Assembly (NCBI GenBank): GCA_017548605.1
Contig: JAFYZT010000027.1
Location: 124,001 to 188,000 of the forward strand
Source of the DNA: Prevotella sp.
Lineage (GTDB): Bacteria > Bacteroidota > Bacteroidia > Bacteroidales > Bacteroidaceae
Direction of reading: 5' to 3'
Length of the DNA stretch: 64,000 nt
Below the pieces are notes generated by a model, which saw only the letters and a program-made list of their open reading frames with translations, did not search any database and was not told the origin of the DNA. Below are positions 26,079-35,096 of the stretch, piece by piece. The stretch's first letter is position 1, and each line of letters starts with the position of its first letter. Made by a program: the position numbers and the translations under genes.

Positions 26079-27704
26079 ATGACAGAAACTGTAAAGAAAA
26101 CCTTGCGCGACTCCGCTGGTATGCGGTGGACGGCACTGCTGCTCCTGGCCCTGGCCATGTTCTGCAGCTACATTTTCATGGACATCCTCTCGCCCATCAA
26201 GGACCTGATGCAAGAAACCCGTGGTTGGGACTCCGCCGCCTTCGGAACGATGCAAGGCTCAGAGGTATTCCTCAACGTTTTCGTGTTCTTCCTCATCTTC
26301 GCCGGTATCATCCTCGACAAGATGGGTGTTCGCTTCACAGCCGTACTCTCAGGAGCGGTGATGCTCATCGGTGCCATCATCAAATGGTACGCCGTGACCG
26401 AATCGTTTGCCGGCAGCGGTCTGGAGCGTTGGTTTACCGACAACCTGAACTATATCCCACTCTTCGATGAGCTGGGTGTCAGCCCGTTCTATGAGGGCAT
26501 GCCCGCATCGGCGAAGTTCGCAGCCTGCGGCTTCATGATTTTCGGTTGCGGTTGTGAGATGGCAGGTATCACCGTGAGCCGTGGTATCGTGAAGTGGTTC
26601 AAAGGTCGTGAGATGGCTTTGGCCATGGGTTCGGAGATGGCACTGGCCCGTCTGGGTGTCGCCACCTGTATGATTTTCTCTCCGTTCTTCGCCAAGCTGG
26701 GCGGCCATGTCAGCGTGAGCCGTTCTGTAGCTTTCGGAGTGGTGCTGCTAATGATTGCACTCATCATGTTCATCGTCTATTTCTTCATGGACAAGAAGCT
26801 CGACTCTCAGACGGGCGAGGCCGAAGAAAAAGACGACCCGTTCAAAATCAGCGACTTGGGACAGATTCTCACCTCGAGCGGTTTCTGGCTGGTGGCACTG
26901 CTCTGCGTGTTGTACTACTCCGCCATCTTCCCCTTCCAGAAATATGCTGTCAACATGCTGCAGTGTAACCTGACACTCACACCGCCGGCAGAAGGCTCGT
27001 TCTGGGCAGGACAGTCGGTGACCATCGTGCAGTTCATCATCATGCTCGTGGTGGCAGCAACAGCTTTTGCCAGTAACTTCCAGAAGAAGAAAAGCACGAA
27101 ATACGGCTTGCTCGGCATATCCGTCATTGCCCTGATAGTTTATTGCTACATGGGCTATATGCGTCAGTCGGCAGAGGCCATCTTCGCCGTGTTCCCATTG
27201 TTAGCCATGGGTATCACACCCATTCTTGGCAGTTATGTTGACCACAAGGGCAAGGCCGCCACGATGCTCGTGCTCGGCTCGCTGCTGCTCATCGGCTGCC
27301 ACCTGACCTTCGCTTTCGTCCTGCCAATGTTCAAGGGCAGCACCGTGGGCGGTATCGTCATTGCCTACCTCACCATCCTGGTGCTCGGTTCCTCGTTCTC
27401 ATTGGTACCTGCCTCATTGTGGCCCAGCGTACCTAAGTTGGTCGATGCGAAGATTATCGGTTCGGCCTACGCACTGATTTTCTGGATACAGAACATCGGC
27501 CTGTGGCTCTTCCCGCTGCTCATCGGCAAGGTGCTTGAGAATACCAACCCTGGTGTGGAAGACCCGACGGCCTTGGATTATACCTGGCCGCTGGTGATGC
27601 TCGCCTGCCTGGGTGTCGCCGCCCTCGTGCTTGGCCTCATCCTGAAGGTAGTCGACAAGAAGAAAGGTATCGGCCTTGAAGAGCCGAACATCAAGGAAAA
27701 TTGA
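26079..27704 (+). CDS. Major facilitator superfamily transporter
   Basis: 541 residues with about 12 hydrophobic segments starting WTALLLLALAMFCSYIFMD. There is a long central cytoplasmic loop containing a charged stretch (KLDSQTGEAEEKDDPFKIS, around residues 240-260). Lysine- and glycine-rich loops such as GIILDKMGVRF match the MFS loop 2-3 signature. Substrate cannot be read from sequence; in Bacteroidales such proteins are generic MFS members. It precedes two C4-dicarboxylate carriers on the same strand, separated by a repeat gap, so an organic-acid substrate is possible but unproven. Confidence 0.88.
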   Translation: MTETVKKTLRDSAGMRWTALLLLALAMFCSYIFMDILSPIKDLMQETRGWDSAAFGTMQGSEVFLNVFVFFLIFAGIILDKMGVRFTAVLSGAVMLIGAIIKWYAVTESFAGSGLERWFTDNLNYIPLFDELGVSPFYEGMPASAKFAACGFMIFGCGCEMAGITVSRGIVKWFKGREMALAMGSEMALARLGVATCMIFSPFFAKLGGHVSVSRSVAFGVVLLMIALIMFIVYFFMDKKLDSQTGEAEEKDDPFKISDLGQILTSSGFWLVALLCVLYYSAIFPFQKYAVNMLQCNLTLTPPAEGSFWAGQSVTIVQFIIMLVVAATAFASNFQKKKSTKYGLLGISVIALIVYCYMGYMRQSAEAIFAVFPLLAMGITPILGSYVDHKGKAATMLVLGSLLLIGCHLTFAFVLPMFKGSTVGGIVIAYLTILVLGSSFSLVPASLWPSVPKLVDAKIIGSAYALIFWIQNIGLWLFPLLIGKVLENTNPGVEDPTALDYTWPLVMLACLGVAALVLGLILKVVDKKKGIGLEEPNIKEN

Positions 27705-27714
27705 AAGACTGAAG

Positions 27715-27840
27715 AATGAAAAGGTCGTTATCACGTTATCAAGTAATCACGGTATAACGTAATAACGTGATAACGTGATTACGACCCAACCTTCTCACCT
27801 CTCACCCCTCACCTCTTAACACCTAACCCTAAACAACCTA
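27715..27840. repeat. ACGTTATC/GATAACGT dyad repeats and TCACCTC repeats
   Basis: gttatcacgttatc, gtaatcacg and gtaataacgtgataacg words form overlapping inverted repeats (27722-27785), then ctcacctctcacccctcacctc words follow (27796-27830) up to the dcu gene. Confidence 0.8.
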
Positions 27841-27848
27841 AACAATCT

Positions 27849-29294
27849 ATGACCGCTCTTATGATTATCCAGCTACTGATAGTATTGCTGGCTCTTTGGG
27901 TGGGATCACGTTACGGCAGTCTGGCCTTGGGTGCCATCTCCGGCATCGGACTGGCCCTGTTGGTCTTCGGTTTCTGCATGAAGCCGGGCTCACCACCTAC
28001 CGATGTGATCTACATCATCATTGCGGCCGTCACCTGCGCGGGCATTATGCAAGCGTCGGGCGGCATGGACTGTCTCATACAGATTGCCGAGAAACTGTTG
28101 CGCAAGCATCCCGACCGCATCACCTTCCTGGCTCCGTTGAGCACCTTCTTCCTGACCGTGCTGGTAGGCACGGGTCATGTAGTCTACACCCTCATGCCCA
28201 TCATCTGCGACATCTCGCTGAAGAAGGGAATCCGTCCGGAGCGTCCCTGTGGTGTGGCGTCCATCGCCTCACAGGTGGGCATCACCTGCTCACCTATCGC
28301 CGCCGCCGTGGTAGCCTTCGTTACCATCTCCAACGCCAACGGTTTCGACGTTTCGATACCCCAGGTGCTGATGGTCAGCTTCCCAGCTTGTTTATGCGGA
28401 CTGATGGCTGCCGCTACGGCTTCGTACCATCGCGGCAAAGACCTCGACAAAGACCCGGAGTTCCAAGCCAAACTGAAAGACCCCTTACAGCGAGAGTATA
28501 TCTACGGTGGCGCAGCGACAACTCTCGACAAAGAGATACCGCAGTCGGCCAAAAATGCCGTCTATGTGTTTCTCGGTGCCCTGCTCATCATCGTGTGTTT
28601 CGCCATCTTCCAGGACATCCTGCCGAGCTACTCCACCGTCAAGGCGGTGAAAGACGCGCCTGACTTCACCTTCGCCGATGGCACGGTGGCCAGCGCCGCA
28701 GCACTCGCCAAGGCCAAGGTGCTCATCCCCGGTATCACTGAGATGGGAACGGTACAGCTGAAGATGAACGTGGTCATTCAGATAGTGATGATCAGCGCGG
28801 CTGCCATCATGATACTGTTCTGCAAGGCATCGCCGGTGAAAGCGGTGAAAGGTGCCGTGTGGCAGTCGGGTATGGTGGCTGTGGTGGCCATCTTCGGCAT
28901 CGCATGGTTGGCTGACACCTATTTCTCCAACTATACGAATGAGATGCAGGCGATGCTCGGCGATATCGTGGCCAAATACAACTGGTCCATCGCCTTCGTC
29001 TTCTTCCTCGTCTCCGTGCTCATCAACTCCCAGGGTGCGGTGGTCGTCTCGATGCTTCCCCTAGCCTATTCGCTCGGCATACCCGGACCGGTGCTTCTCG
29101 GTGTGCTTCCCTCTGTGTATGGTTACTTCTTCATTCCCAACTACCCCAGTGATATCGCCACGGTGAACTTCGACCGCAGCGGAACGACGAAAATCGGCAA
29201 ATACCTGCTGAACCACTCGTTCATGATGCCGGGACTGGTACACACCGTCGTGGCCACGCTGGTAGCTTACGGACTGTCAATGCTCTTTTTCTAA
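27849..29294 (+). CDS. Anaerobic C4-dicarboxylate carrier, copy 1
   Basis: 481 residues of the DcuA/DcuB family. Hydrophobic segments alternate with signatures such as ITFLAPLSTFFLTVLVGTGH, SIASQVGITCSPIAAAVVAF, RGKDLDKDPEFQAKL and NYPSDIATVNFDRSGTTKIG. The protein exchanges fumarate, succinate, malate or aspartate across the inner membrane, which suits a succinate-producing anaerobe. It is followed after 19 bp by a close paralogue of identical length, so the two are cotranscribed. Confidence 0.92.
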   Translation: MTALMIIQLLIVLLALWVGSRYGSLALGAISGIGLALLVFGFCMKPGSPPTDVIYIIIAAVTCAGIMQASGGMDCLIQIAEKLLRKHPDRITFLAPLSTFFLTVLVGTGHVVYTLMPIICDISLKKGIRPERPCGVASIASQVGITCSPIAAAVVAFVTISNANGFDVSIPQVLMVSFPACLCGLMAAATASYHRGKDLDKDPEFQAKLKDPLQREYIYGGAATTLDKEIPQSAKNAVYVFLGALLIIVCFAIFQDILPSYSTVKAVKDAPDFTFADGTVASAAALAKAKVLIPGITEMGTVQLKMNVVIQIVMISAAAIMILFCKASPVKAVKGAVWQSGMVAVVAIFGIAWLADTYFSNYTNEMQAMLGDIVAKYNWSIAFVFFLVSVLINSQGAVVVSMLPLAYSLGIPGPVLLGVLPSVYGYFFIPNYPSDIATVNFDRSGTTKIGKYLLNHSFMMPGLVHTVVATLVAYGLSMLFF

Positions 29295-29313
29295 CCCCTA
29301 AACACAGACGATT

Positions 29314-30759
29314 ATGTTGATTACCATTATAGAATTACTGGTAGTACTGCTCTGCCTCTACCTCGGTTCGAAGTTTGGCAGTCTGGCGTTGGGAGCCATT
29401 GCCGGTCTTGGTCTGGCTATCCTCGTGTTCGACCACGGTCTGAAACCTGGTACCCCTCCAACAGACATCATCTATATCATCGTGGCAGCCGTCACCTGTG
29501 CGGGCATCCTGCAAGCCTCGGGCGGCATGGACTGGCTCATACAGATTGCTGAGAGACTGTTGCGCAAACACCCCGGGCGCATCACATTCTATGCCCCTCT
29601 GTGTACCTTCTTCCTTACCGTGCTCATGGGAACAGGTCATGTGATGTACACCCTCATGCCCATCATCACCGACGTGGCTATCAAGAAAGGCATACGTCCG
29701 GAACGGCCATGTGCCGTGGCCAGTGTGGCGGCGATGATTGCCATCGTGTGCTCACCCATCTCTGCCGCCGTGGTGGCGTTCTCCACCATCTCGGCACTCA
29801 ACGGTTACCATGTGTCGATACTCCAGATTATCTCCATCACTCTGCCCGCCTGTCTGATAGGCATCATGATGGCCGCAGCATGGAGCAGTCGTCGCGGCCT
29901 CGACCTCGACAAAGATCCTGAGTTCCAGGCCCGCATCGCCGACCCCGAACAGCGTGAGCTCATCTACGGCAGTACCATGACCGTTCTCGACAAGAAAATC
30001 GACAAGAAGGCGAAGATTGCCGTCGGTATCTTTATTGGAGCTATCGTTCTCATCGCTTTGTTAGCTATCTTCCACCATATTCTGCCGTCCTGGGAGCAAG
30101 TGGTCGTGGTTGACGGGGCGAAGGATGTGATGCTTCCAACCGGCAAGACCGTCAGTCCCAGCAGTCTGGCTGAGGCGGGCATCGTCATGGCTGGTGTGAC
30201 GGCGAAAGTGCCGGTGACCATCAAGATGTACCTGGTCATTCAGATTATCCTCATCGCCACGGCAGCACTGATGATTATCATCTGCGGAGCAAAGCCGAAG
30301 ACCGCCGTGGCCGACAACGTATGGCAATCGGGTATGATTGCCGTGGTGGCCATCTATGGTATCGCATGGCTGGCAAACACGTTCTTTTCCGCCCACATGG
30401 CCGATATCGAAAACCTGTTGGGAACAATGGTGGAGAACCACAGATGGACTATTGCCATCATGTTCTTTATCTTCTCTGTGCTCATTAACTCGCAGGGAGC
30501 AGTCGTTGTGGCGCTTCTGCCCGTAGCCTATGCCCTCGACATCCCCGGATGGGTATTGCTGGGCATCTTGCCGTGTGCCTACGGCTATTTCGTAATACCT
30601 AACTACCCCACCGACATCGCTACGGTGAATATGGACCGTTCGGGTACCACGAAGATTGGCAAATACGTGTTCAACCACTCATTCATGATTCCGGGCTTGA
30701 TAGCCGTCTTCGTGAGCACTATCGTTGCCTATTTCCTGAGCTGGATATTTATGAGTTAA
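29314..30759 (+). CDS. Anaerobic C4-dicarboxylate carrier, copy 2
   Basis: 481 residues, same family and length as the preceding gene and colinear with it (LLRKHPGRITFYAPLCTFF against LLRKHPDRITFLAPLSTFF; identical NYP-DIATVN and GTTKIGKY segments). It is a tandem duplicate that has diverged, mainly in the central hydrophilic region near residues 250-300. Both keep all recognisable transport motifs, so they may differ in substrate preference or transport direction. Repeats of the gagcaaggggcagg type follow. Confidence 0.92.
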   Translation: MLITIIELLVVLLCLYLGSKFGSLALGAIAGLGLAILVFDHGLKPGTPPTDIIYIIVAAVTCAGILQASGGMDWLIQIAERLLRKHPGRITFYAPLCTFFLTVLMGTGHVMYTLMPIITDVAIKKGIRPERPCAVASVAAMIAIVCSPISAAVVAFSTISALNGYHVSILQIISITLPACLIGIMMAAAWSSRRGLDLDKDPEFQARIADPEQRELIYGSTMTVLDKKIDKKAKIAVGIFIGAIVLIALLAIFHHILPSWEQVVVVDGAKDVMLPTGKTVSPSSLAEAGIVMAGVTAKVPVTIKMYLVIQIILIATAALMIIICGAKPKTAVADNVWQSGMIAVVAIYGIAWLANTFFSAHMADIENLLGTMVENHRWTIAIMFFIFSVLINSQGAVVVALLPVAYALDIPGWVLLGILPCAYGYFVIPNYPTDIATVNMDRSGTTKIGKYVFNHSFMIPGLIAVFVSTIVAYFLSWIFMS

Positions 30760-30857
30760 GGAGCAAGGGGCAGGGAGCAAGGAGCAGGGGGCAAGAGAAT
30801 ACCCTGATAAACTTGTTTCTTGTACAAGTCAACGACCATACAACCACACTAATTATA

Positions 30858-30891
30858 ATTCGGGGAGCAACCGCTTGGTTGCTCCCCGAAT
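30858..30891 (+). terminator. Hairpin with GAGCAACCGCTTGGTTGCTC core
   Basis: A 15-bp perfect stem (ATTCGGGGAGCAACC / GGTTGCTCCCCGAAT) with loop GCTT. It is identical over its whole stem to the terminator at 40862-40894 and shares its core with 31504-31529. It lies 100 bp after the second dcu gene; the T-run is weak. Confidence 0.65.
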
Positions 30892-31021
30892 CATTATTCA
30901 GATGAATTTAATACATGGGCATTATTGGCTCATTCGGGGCAATTCAATGTAAAAACCATCACTCGAAACTAGTAACCTATCACTCGTCATTCATAACTCC
31001 TCACTCTTCCCTGTCTGGTTC

Positions 31022-31040
31022 CCCCCTCCTTGGGAGGGGG
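31022..31040. repeat. REP-like palindrome CCCCCTCC / GGAGGGGG
   Basis: An 8-bp perfect stem with loop TTG in the gap between the dcu genes and the mirror locus. Confidence 0.6.
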
Positions 31041-31438
31041 AAAGGGGGAGGCTTTAAAAAGGAGGACATGACTCTTCGACACATCCTCCTGCTGAAAAAT
31101 TCACCAAATAATTAGATTCAACGAATCAGTGTATATAATAACTATCTTATAATACAAACTATTTACCATTGTGCGCCTTTATCATTTAGAACATTATACT
31201 CAATGGCCTGTTATTCAGCATTGGGCCATGCTACCGGCGTATCCTTGACGCCCATGGAATCCGTCAAGAGGAGAGTTAAGAATAGTAATATTTTTCACAA
31301 GCTATATTCTGAATTGTTAGTGAATATTTTCTGAAGTGTTTTTAATAACAACCAAATTGAATAATTACATTTGCATATTTTCGGCTGCAAAGGAACAACT
31401 TATAATATGTTATGCAAAAAAACAGCGTATCATAAACA

Positions 31439-31469
31439 GGCCCGTTTGTATTATAGATACAATCGGGCC
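31439..31469. repeat. GGCCCG-TTGTAT / ATACAA-CGGGCC palindrome
   Basis: The outer stem GGCCCG / CGGGCC and inner stem TTGTAT / ATACAA form one long hairpin. A related palindrome is at 35690-35716. Both flank the minus-strand large surface-protein gene. Confidence 0.65.
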
Positions 31470-31503
31470 GATAATGGATACAAATGATGCAAATAGACAA
31501 AAA

Positions 31504-31529
31504 AAGAGCAACCGTTTGGTTGCTCCTTT
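31504..31529 (-). terminator. Terminator of the small-peptide gene A
   Basis: GAGCAACC / GGTTGCTC core hairpin; read on the minus strand it is followed by seven Ts, so it terminates transcription from the peptide A and large protein A side. Confidence 0.8.
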
Positions 31530-31583
31530 AAACGCTATATTGTTATTTAAGGGTAATCACCCATTTTCCTTTTACTTCTCCCT

Positions 31584-31610
31584 CCCTCGAGAGGGCTGGG
31601 GTGGGTTTTA
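31584..31610 (-). repeat. REP-like palindrome after peptide gene A
   Basis: On the minus strand it reads aacccaccccag then CCCTC-TC-GAGGG, immediately after the stop at 31620. Its order and its place after a small peptide gene equal those of the copy at 40773-40799. Confidence 0.65.
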
Positions 31611-31619
31611 GGGTATTAT

Positions 31620-31880
31620 TCACCAAAGAGCTTCATTGGCGCGGCTGGCGAGATCGTCGTAGTCGTCGCCTCCCATCTCCACGGCCTCAAAGTTGCCAAT
31701 GGCCTCCGCATTTTCTGCAAATCCTTCTATCTGCCAGGCATTATTACCGTATTCGCTCTGATCCGTAGAAGCACCCCACTGGCCGTAGCGGTTTAAAGTA
31801 TATTGGCTGGCGCGACACAACATCGAAACCAATTCTGTCTCAATCTTTTCCGTGGTCGGTGCTATATATATCTTTTTCAT
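31620..31880 (-). CDS. Small leader-like peptide A (MKKxYIxPxTEKIE family)
   Basis: 86 residues, start MKKIYIAPTTEKIETELVSM, then LCRAS, a Gly/Asn/Asp-rich middle and end ASRANEALW. It shares MKK-YI-P-TEKIE-E---M-C at the N-terminus and a Glu-x-Leu-Trp ending with peptide B at 40527-40769, while the middle differs. There is no signal peptide and no membrane segment. Similar MKKxYxxP peptides are, from memory, common and uncharacterised in Prevotella. A conserved front with a variable middle looks like a precursor peptide, but no modifying enzyme is nearby. It lies 207 bp downstream of large surface protein A on the same strand. Confidence 0.7.
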   Translation of the reverse strand: MKKIYIAPTTEKIETELVSMLCRASQYTLNRYGQWGASTDQSEYGNNAWQIEGFAENAEAIGNFEAVEMGGDDYDDLASRANEALW

Positions 31881-31894
31881 TGTTCTTTTTATTT

Positions 31895-32085
31895 AATCGG
31901 GAGTTAAAGTGGAAGTAAATTCGCTTCGCTCATGGAAGTTAAAGTGGAAGTTAAAATGGACATTACTCCTACTCGGCATTTACTCTTTTACCTTTTTACT
32001 TTTTTACCATTCAAAGCTATTGTCCTGCACGAAGTGCTTAACTTCCTTTTATAACTACCCTTTTTACTTCCTACTATAACTTCCT
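31895..32085. repeat. GGAAGTTAAA module with TTC-loop mini-hairpins
   Basis: Between peptide A and large protein A. Contains attcgcttcgctc, ggaagttaaaatggacattactcc-type words (31919-31965), tttttacctttttac words and tcctgcacgaagtgctt (32022-32042, GCAC-GAA-GTGC mini-hairpin) followed by aacttccttttataact. Much of the block recurs inverted at 61750-61860 and partly, in the same orientation, at 45318-45440. Confidence 0.8.
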
Positions 32086-32087
32086 TA

Positions 32088-35000
32088 TTACTTTACCATG
32101 TATTTCTTTCCGTTCACAATATAGAGCCCCTTTGGTAGACCCTCTATCTGACCATCAGTGCGCACCACTTGACCATTGATGTTATACACCACATTCATGT
32201 GAATCTCACGTACCTCCTCGCCGCGCTCCTGAGCATCAGCGATGATTTCTTCGATGGCTGTAGCCTCCACTTGTGCCCATTCACCGAAGACAACATCACC
32301 ATTGGCATTTGCTGAACCACCGTCAAGTGCCTCGATGTTGTCAATCGCATCCTGATCGGGCGTGATGATAGCTGTGTAGAGCGTCCATTTGCCCGTTCCG
32401 GCAGCCATCTTACGGTAGAACTTCGGGTATTTCTCTTCTCCTTTTGTGGCGAGGAAATAAGAATACTGCGGTATGTCACTCTTATCGTTCGCCTCTTTAT
32501 AGCCATCTGTTTCGATATTGCGTCCCAGGTATCCGTGGAAAGTATAGGAACCTCCGCCACCGAGCGGACTGGTAAATTCTGTTGTAGCATCGCCGGTCGT
32601 AGCTTTACGTGTAACTTTTCCTTTCTCTTCCAGATAGGTGAGTTCTGCATTTGTCGTGGCCATGCGCCTCACACCGGCGATGGTACACTGCGAAGCCATT
32701 CCCTGGTGCTCCACGGAGGCCGGATGTATCATATAGGGATGGCCGGCCACAGCCAGGATGTTCTCAATCTGGTAGTACAGATTGTTTTCTGTGGAACCTA
32801 CCTGTGCATTTTCGTTGAAGGTCACAATCGTGCTGGTCTCATTGCCATTGTCATCAAGACGTACATACCTGTATTTCTTAAATGTTACTGGGACAGGCTC
32901 GGTGATGGTGTATGTGCCATCATCGTAGCGGTTATACCGATAGCCTACATAATCCATATAGTGGGCCTCTGCCACTTCATCGAAATGGAGCACCAAATTG
33001 TATGCATCAGCATCATCGTCCACAATCACCTCGGCGCCCTTGAATTCCACGATCTCACATTTCTGGTTGAAAGCTTCGAAGAGTTGGGTGTCACTGACAT
33101 TCCACGGGAAGCACATGGTGTACCATGTCTCGTCATACAGCCTCGAGTAATTCGTTGCACTGCCAGCCGACAAGGCAAACTGCCGCCAGCCGTAGATGGT
33201 CTGACCTTCCACTTTGCCTGCTTCAAAACGTACTTTATAGTCGGCATCGTTTGTTGTCGGATGGTCTTGTGCCGGCCATTTGTGCCCTTCCTGATCGGTA
33301 AACTGGTATTCGTCGGATATCGATGTCTTGCCATCGAGTCGACTAAACTGCGCGAGCGACGGTGCACCGTCCACCACCACGCCGTTGATGAAATTGCTCA
33401 GTTCTTCGGGGTAATGCAGGTTAACCAGACATTGGTTTGCTCCGAGATAACGGCCTCCAGACATTGCCTCTTGGTAGTATGCGGGCACCTGACTGGATTG
33501 AGAATTAGCTATTGTCGTTCCAGCAAGGTTATCGTCATGCAGAGCAGGGGTGTCCTCACCAATGATGTCTTTTCGAGTAAAGGAACTGTTCTTGTCGTAG
33601 TAGAAATTGGTTACGGCATATATCTTCGGCAGTCTGCTTGGGTTCGTGGCCAACAGGTACACATCAGTAAGACCTGAATTAACAAAAGCCTGATGTTCGA
33701 TGCGTTCCAAGCCATCGGGAATGGTGATGGAGTGAAGGCTCATGTTCAAGAAGAAAGCTCTGTTGCCAATATATTCACAAGTGCTCGGAATACGGATAAA
33801 TTCCAGATTCCAGCATTGCTCAAACATTTGATCGGCAATGTCGGTCACGCCTTCACCCATGGTGAAGTGCTTCAAGTTCGTGCAGAACATAAATGATTTC
33901 TCACCGAACGTGCATGAGTTCTTTAATGTGATCATCTCCACGTCAACCAGACTTCGGCACTCATAGAAGGCACCGGCATCCACATTCGTAATTGTGCTAG
34001 GCAAAGTGAGCGATGTCAGTGCTGCGCCATGGAACGCCTCTACGCCGATGGAGGTATAACCTTCGGGAATCTCTATCTCCATCAATCCAATTACCTCAGC
34101 ATCGTTGCTGGTAAAGAGTCCCGGGGGAACTTCCGTGTTTCCCGTCGGCAGTTTGCAGGTGTATACGTCCTCAACATAATTCCGAAGGAAATAGAGGGCG
34201 TTGGTGGAGGTAACGGTAATCTTGCTACCGTTAGTCTCGTTGCCTGTACTACCGTCCCAAGTACCCTGATATTCTTCCTTGGTGGTATAGCTTATGCTCA
34301 CTCCCTCTTCAAACGTTGCACCGGTGAAGTCGAAATAGTGGAGGTTGGCGGAGGTGAACACCCGCTTGTTTTCAACATTGCTATGTTCTTTCCACAAGTC
34401 TTCCTCACCGTAGAGTCCGGCCATGTCCAACTTGTTGATGTCGTCGGCCATCGCCCCGTATTTATTCACAAAGGCTTGTACGCTGTTCTCCTGCCATGAA
34501 TAGAGGGCCAGCCGTTTGGTCTGTAACATCGGCGTAGCGCCAAGAGAGCGGCCTCCGCGCGTTCCGGACCATGTGGGCAGCGACTCAACGGCGTAGGTCA
34601 GCGAAGCGGCAACTAACAGGTTGGGGTTGGTTGTGTTCAGTCCGGCAATATTGTCGGCCAACTGTTTTCCGCTGTAACCATTTTTACCGTCGTGGTCGTC
34701 GTCCTTGACGTCGGGCAAGATGATATACTGTAGGTTCGACAATGCCATCCCGTTGATGTCGGAGAGGGTGAAAGAGGCTTCGCTGAAGTCGATGTCGGTG
34801 AATGTGGCCCAGCTGGTGATGGAGCTGGATTTCATGGCAGCGAAGTCGGTGCTGTTTAGCGGTCCTTGGACAATGAGTTTTTTTCTTCCATCCGGCAAAT
34901 CATAGTTGAAGCCGGTAGCCGTCAAAAAGGCGGCCAAGGCACCCTCCTTATTGACGATAATGGTCTGTGTTTCGGGAGTGTCGTCCCCCGTCACTTCATA

Positions 35001-35096
35001 CCCGTTCGCATCTCCGGATGTCCAGGTGCGAAATGGTTCAGCATGGATGCCCAAGGACAGCATAAACATGGCTGACAATAGTAATACTTTCCGCAT
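32088..35096 (-). CDS. Large secreted BspA-like leucine-rich-repeat protein A
   Basis: 1002 residues. A signal peptide (RKVLLLSAMFMLSLGIHAE) leads into an N-terminal region, then BspA/LRR_5-type repeats around residues 340-500: IPEGYTSIGVEAF, LPSTITNVDAGAFYEC, IPSTCEYIGNRAFF, IPDGLERIEHQAF. The C-half has conserved blocks GWRQFALSAGS and YTMCFPWNV and ends with a sorting-tail-like segment (VVYNINGQVVRTDG, then GLPKGLYIVNGKKYMVK), resembling type IX secretion or related C-terminal signals. Those blocks and the tail are shared with protein B at 36240-40505, so the two are paralogues. BspA proteins are surface adhesins; the target is unknown. Confidence 0.8.
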   Translation of the reverse strand: MRKVLLLSAMFMLSLGIHAEPFRTWTSGDANGYEVTGDDTPETQTIIVNKEGALAAFLTATGFNYDLPDGRKKLIVQGPLNSTDFAAMKSSSITSWATFTDIDFSEASFTLSDINGMALSNLQYIILPDVKDDDHDGKNGYSGKQLADNIAGLNTTNPNLLVAASLTYAVESLPTWSGTRGGRSLGATPMLQTKRLALYSWQENSVQAFVNKYGAMADDINKLDMAGLYGEEDLWKEHSNVENKRVFTSANLHYFDFTGATFEEGVSISYTTKEEYQGTWDGSTGNETNGSKITVTSTNALYFLRNYVEDVYTCKLPTGNTEVPPGLFTSNDAEVIGLMEIEIPEGYTSIGVEAFHGAALTSLTLPSTITNVDAGAFYECRSLVDVEMITLKNSCTFGEKSFMFCTNLKHFTMGEGVTDIADQMFEQCWNLEFIRIPSTCEYIGNRAFFLNMSLHSITIPDGLERIEHQAFVNSGLTDVYLLATNPSRLPKIYAVTNFYYDKNSSFTRKDIIGEDTPALHDDNLAGTTIANSQSSQVPAYYQEAMSGGRYLGANQCLVNLHYPEELSNFINGVVVDGAPSLAQFSRLDGKTSISDEYQFTDQEGHKWPAQDHPTTNDADYKVRFEAGKVEGQTIYGWRQFALSAGSATNYSRLYDETWYTMCFPWNVSDTQLFEAFNQKCEIVEFKGAEVIVDDDADAYNLVLHFDEVAEAHYMDYVGYRYNRYDDGTYTITEPVPVTFKKYRYVRLDDNGNETSTIVTFNENAQVGSTENNLYYQIENILAVAGHPYMIHPASVEHQGMASQCTIAGVRRMATTNAELTYLEEKGKVTRKATTGDATTEFTSPLGGGGSYTFHGYLGRNIETDGYKEANDKSDIPQYSYFLATKGEEKYPKFYRKMAAGTGKWTLYTAIITPDQDAIDNIEALDGGSANANGDVVFGEWAQVEATAIEEIIADAQERGEEVREIHMNVVYNINGQVVRTDGQIEGLPKGLYIVNGKKYMVK

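Larger units (their letters stand above)
30760..31130. repeat. Gap after dcu: several repeat modules and one hairpin
   Basis: gagcaaggggcagggagcaagg words (30760-30795), a terminator hairpin (30858-30891), cactcgtcattcataactcctcact words (30960-31010) and a GC-rich palindrome (31022-31040). The 62-66 residue open frames here are translations of repeats. 31130-31330 holds no recognisable gene or signal. Confidence 0.7.

Noticed and set aside
31130-31330. Possible gene remnant between the dcu genes and the mirror locus
   Set aside because: No frame, family resemblance or signal could be supported in this stretch.
31366-31535. Possible plus-strand small RNA (TACATTTGC at 31366-31374, hairpin at 31439-31469)
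   Set aside because: There is no -33 TTTG, and the downstream hairpin has its T-run on the minus strand, so it is better explained as the terminator of peptide gene A.
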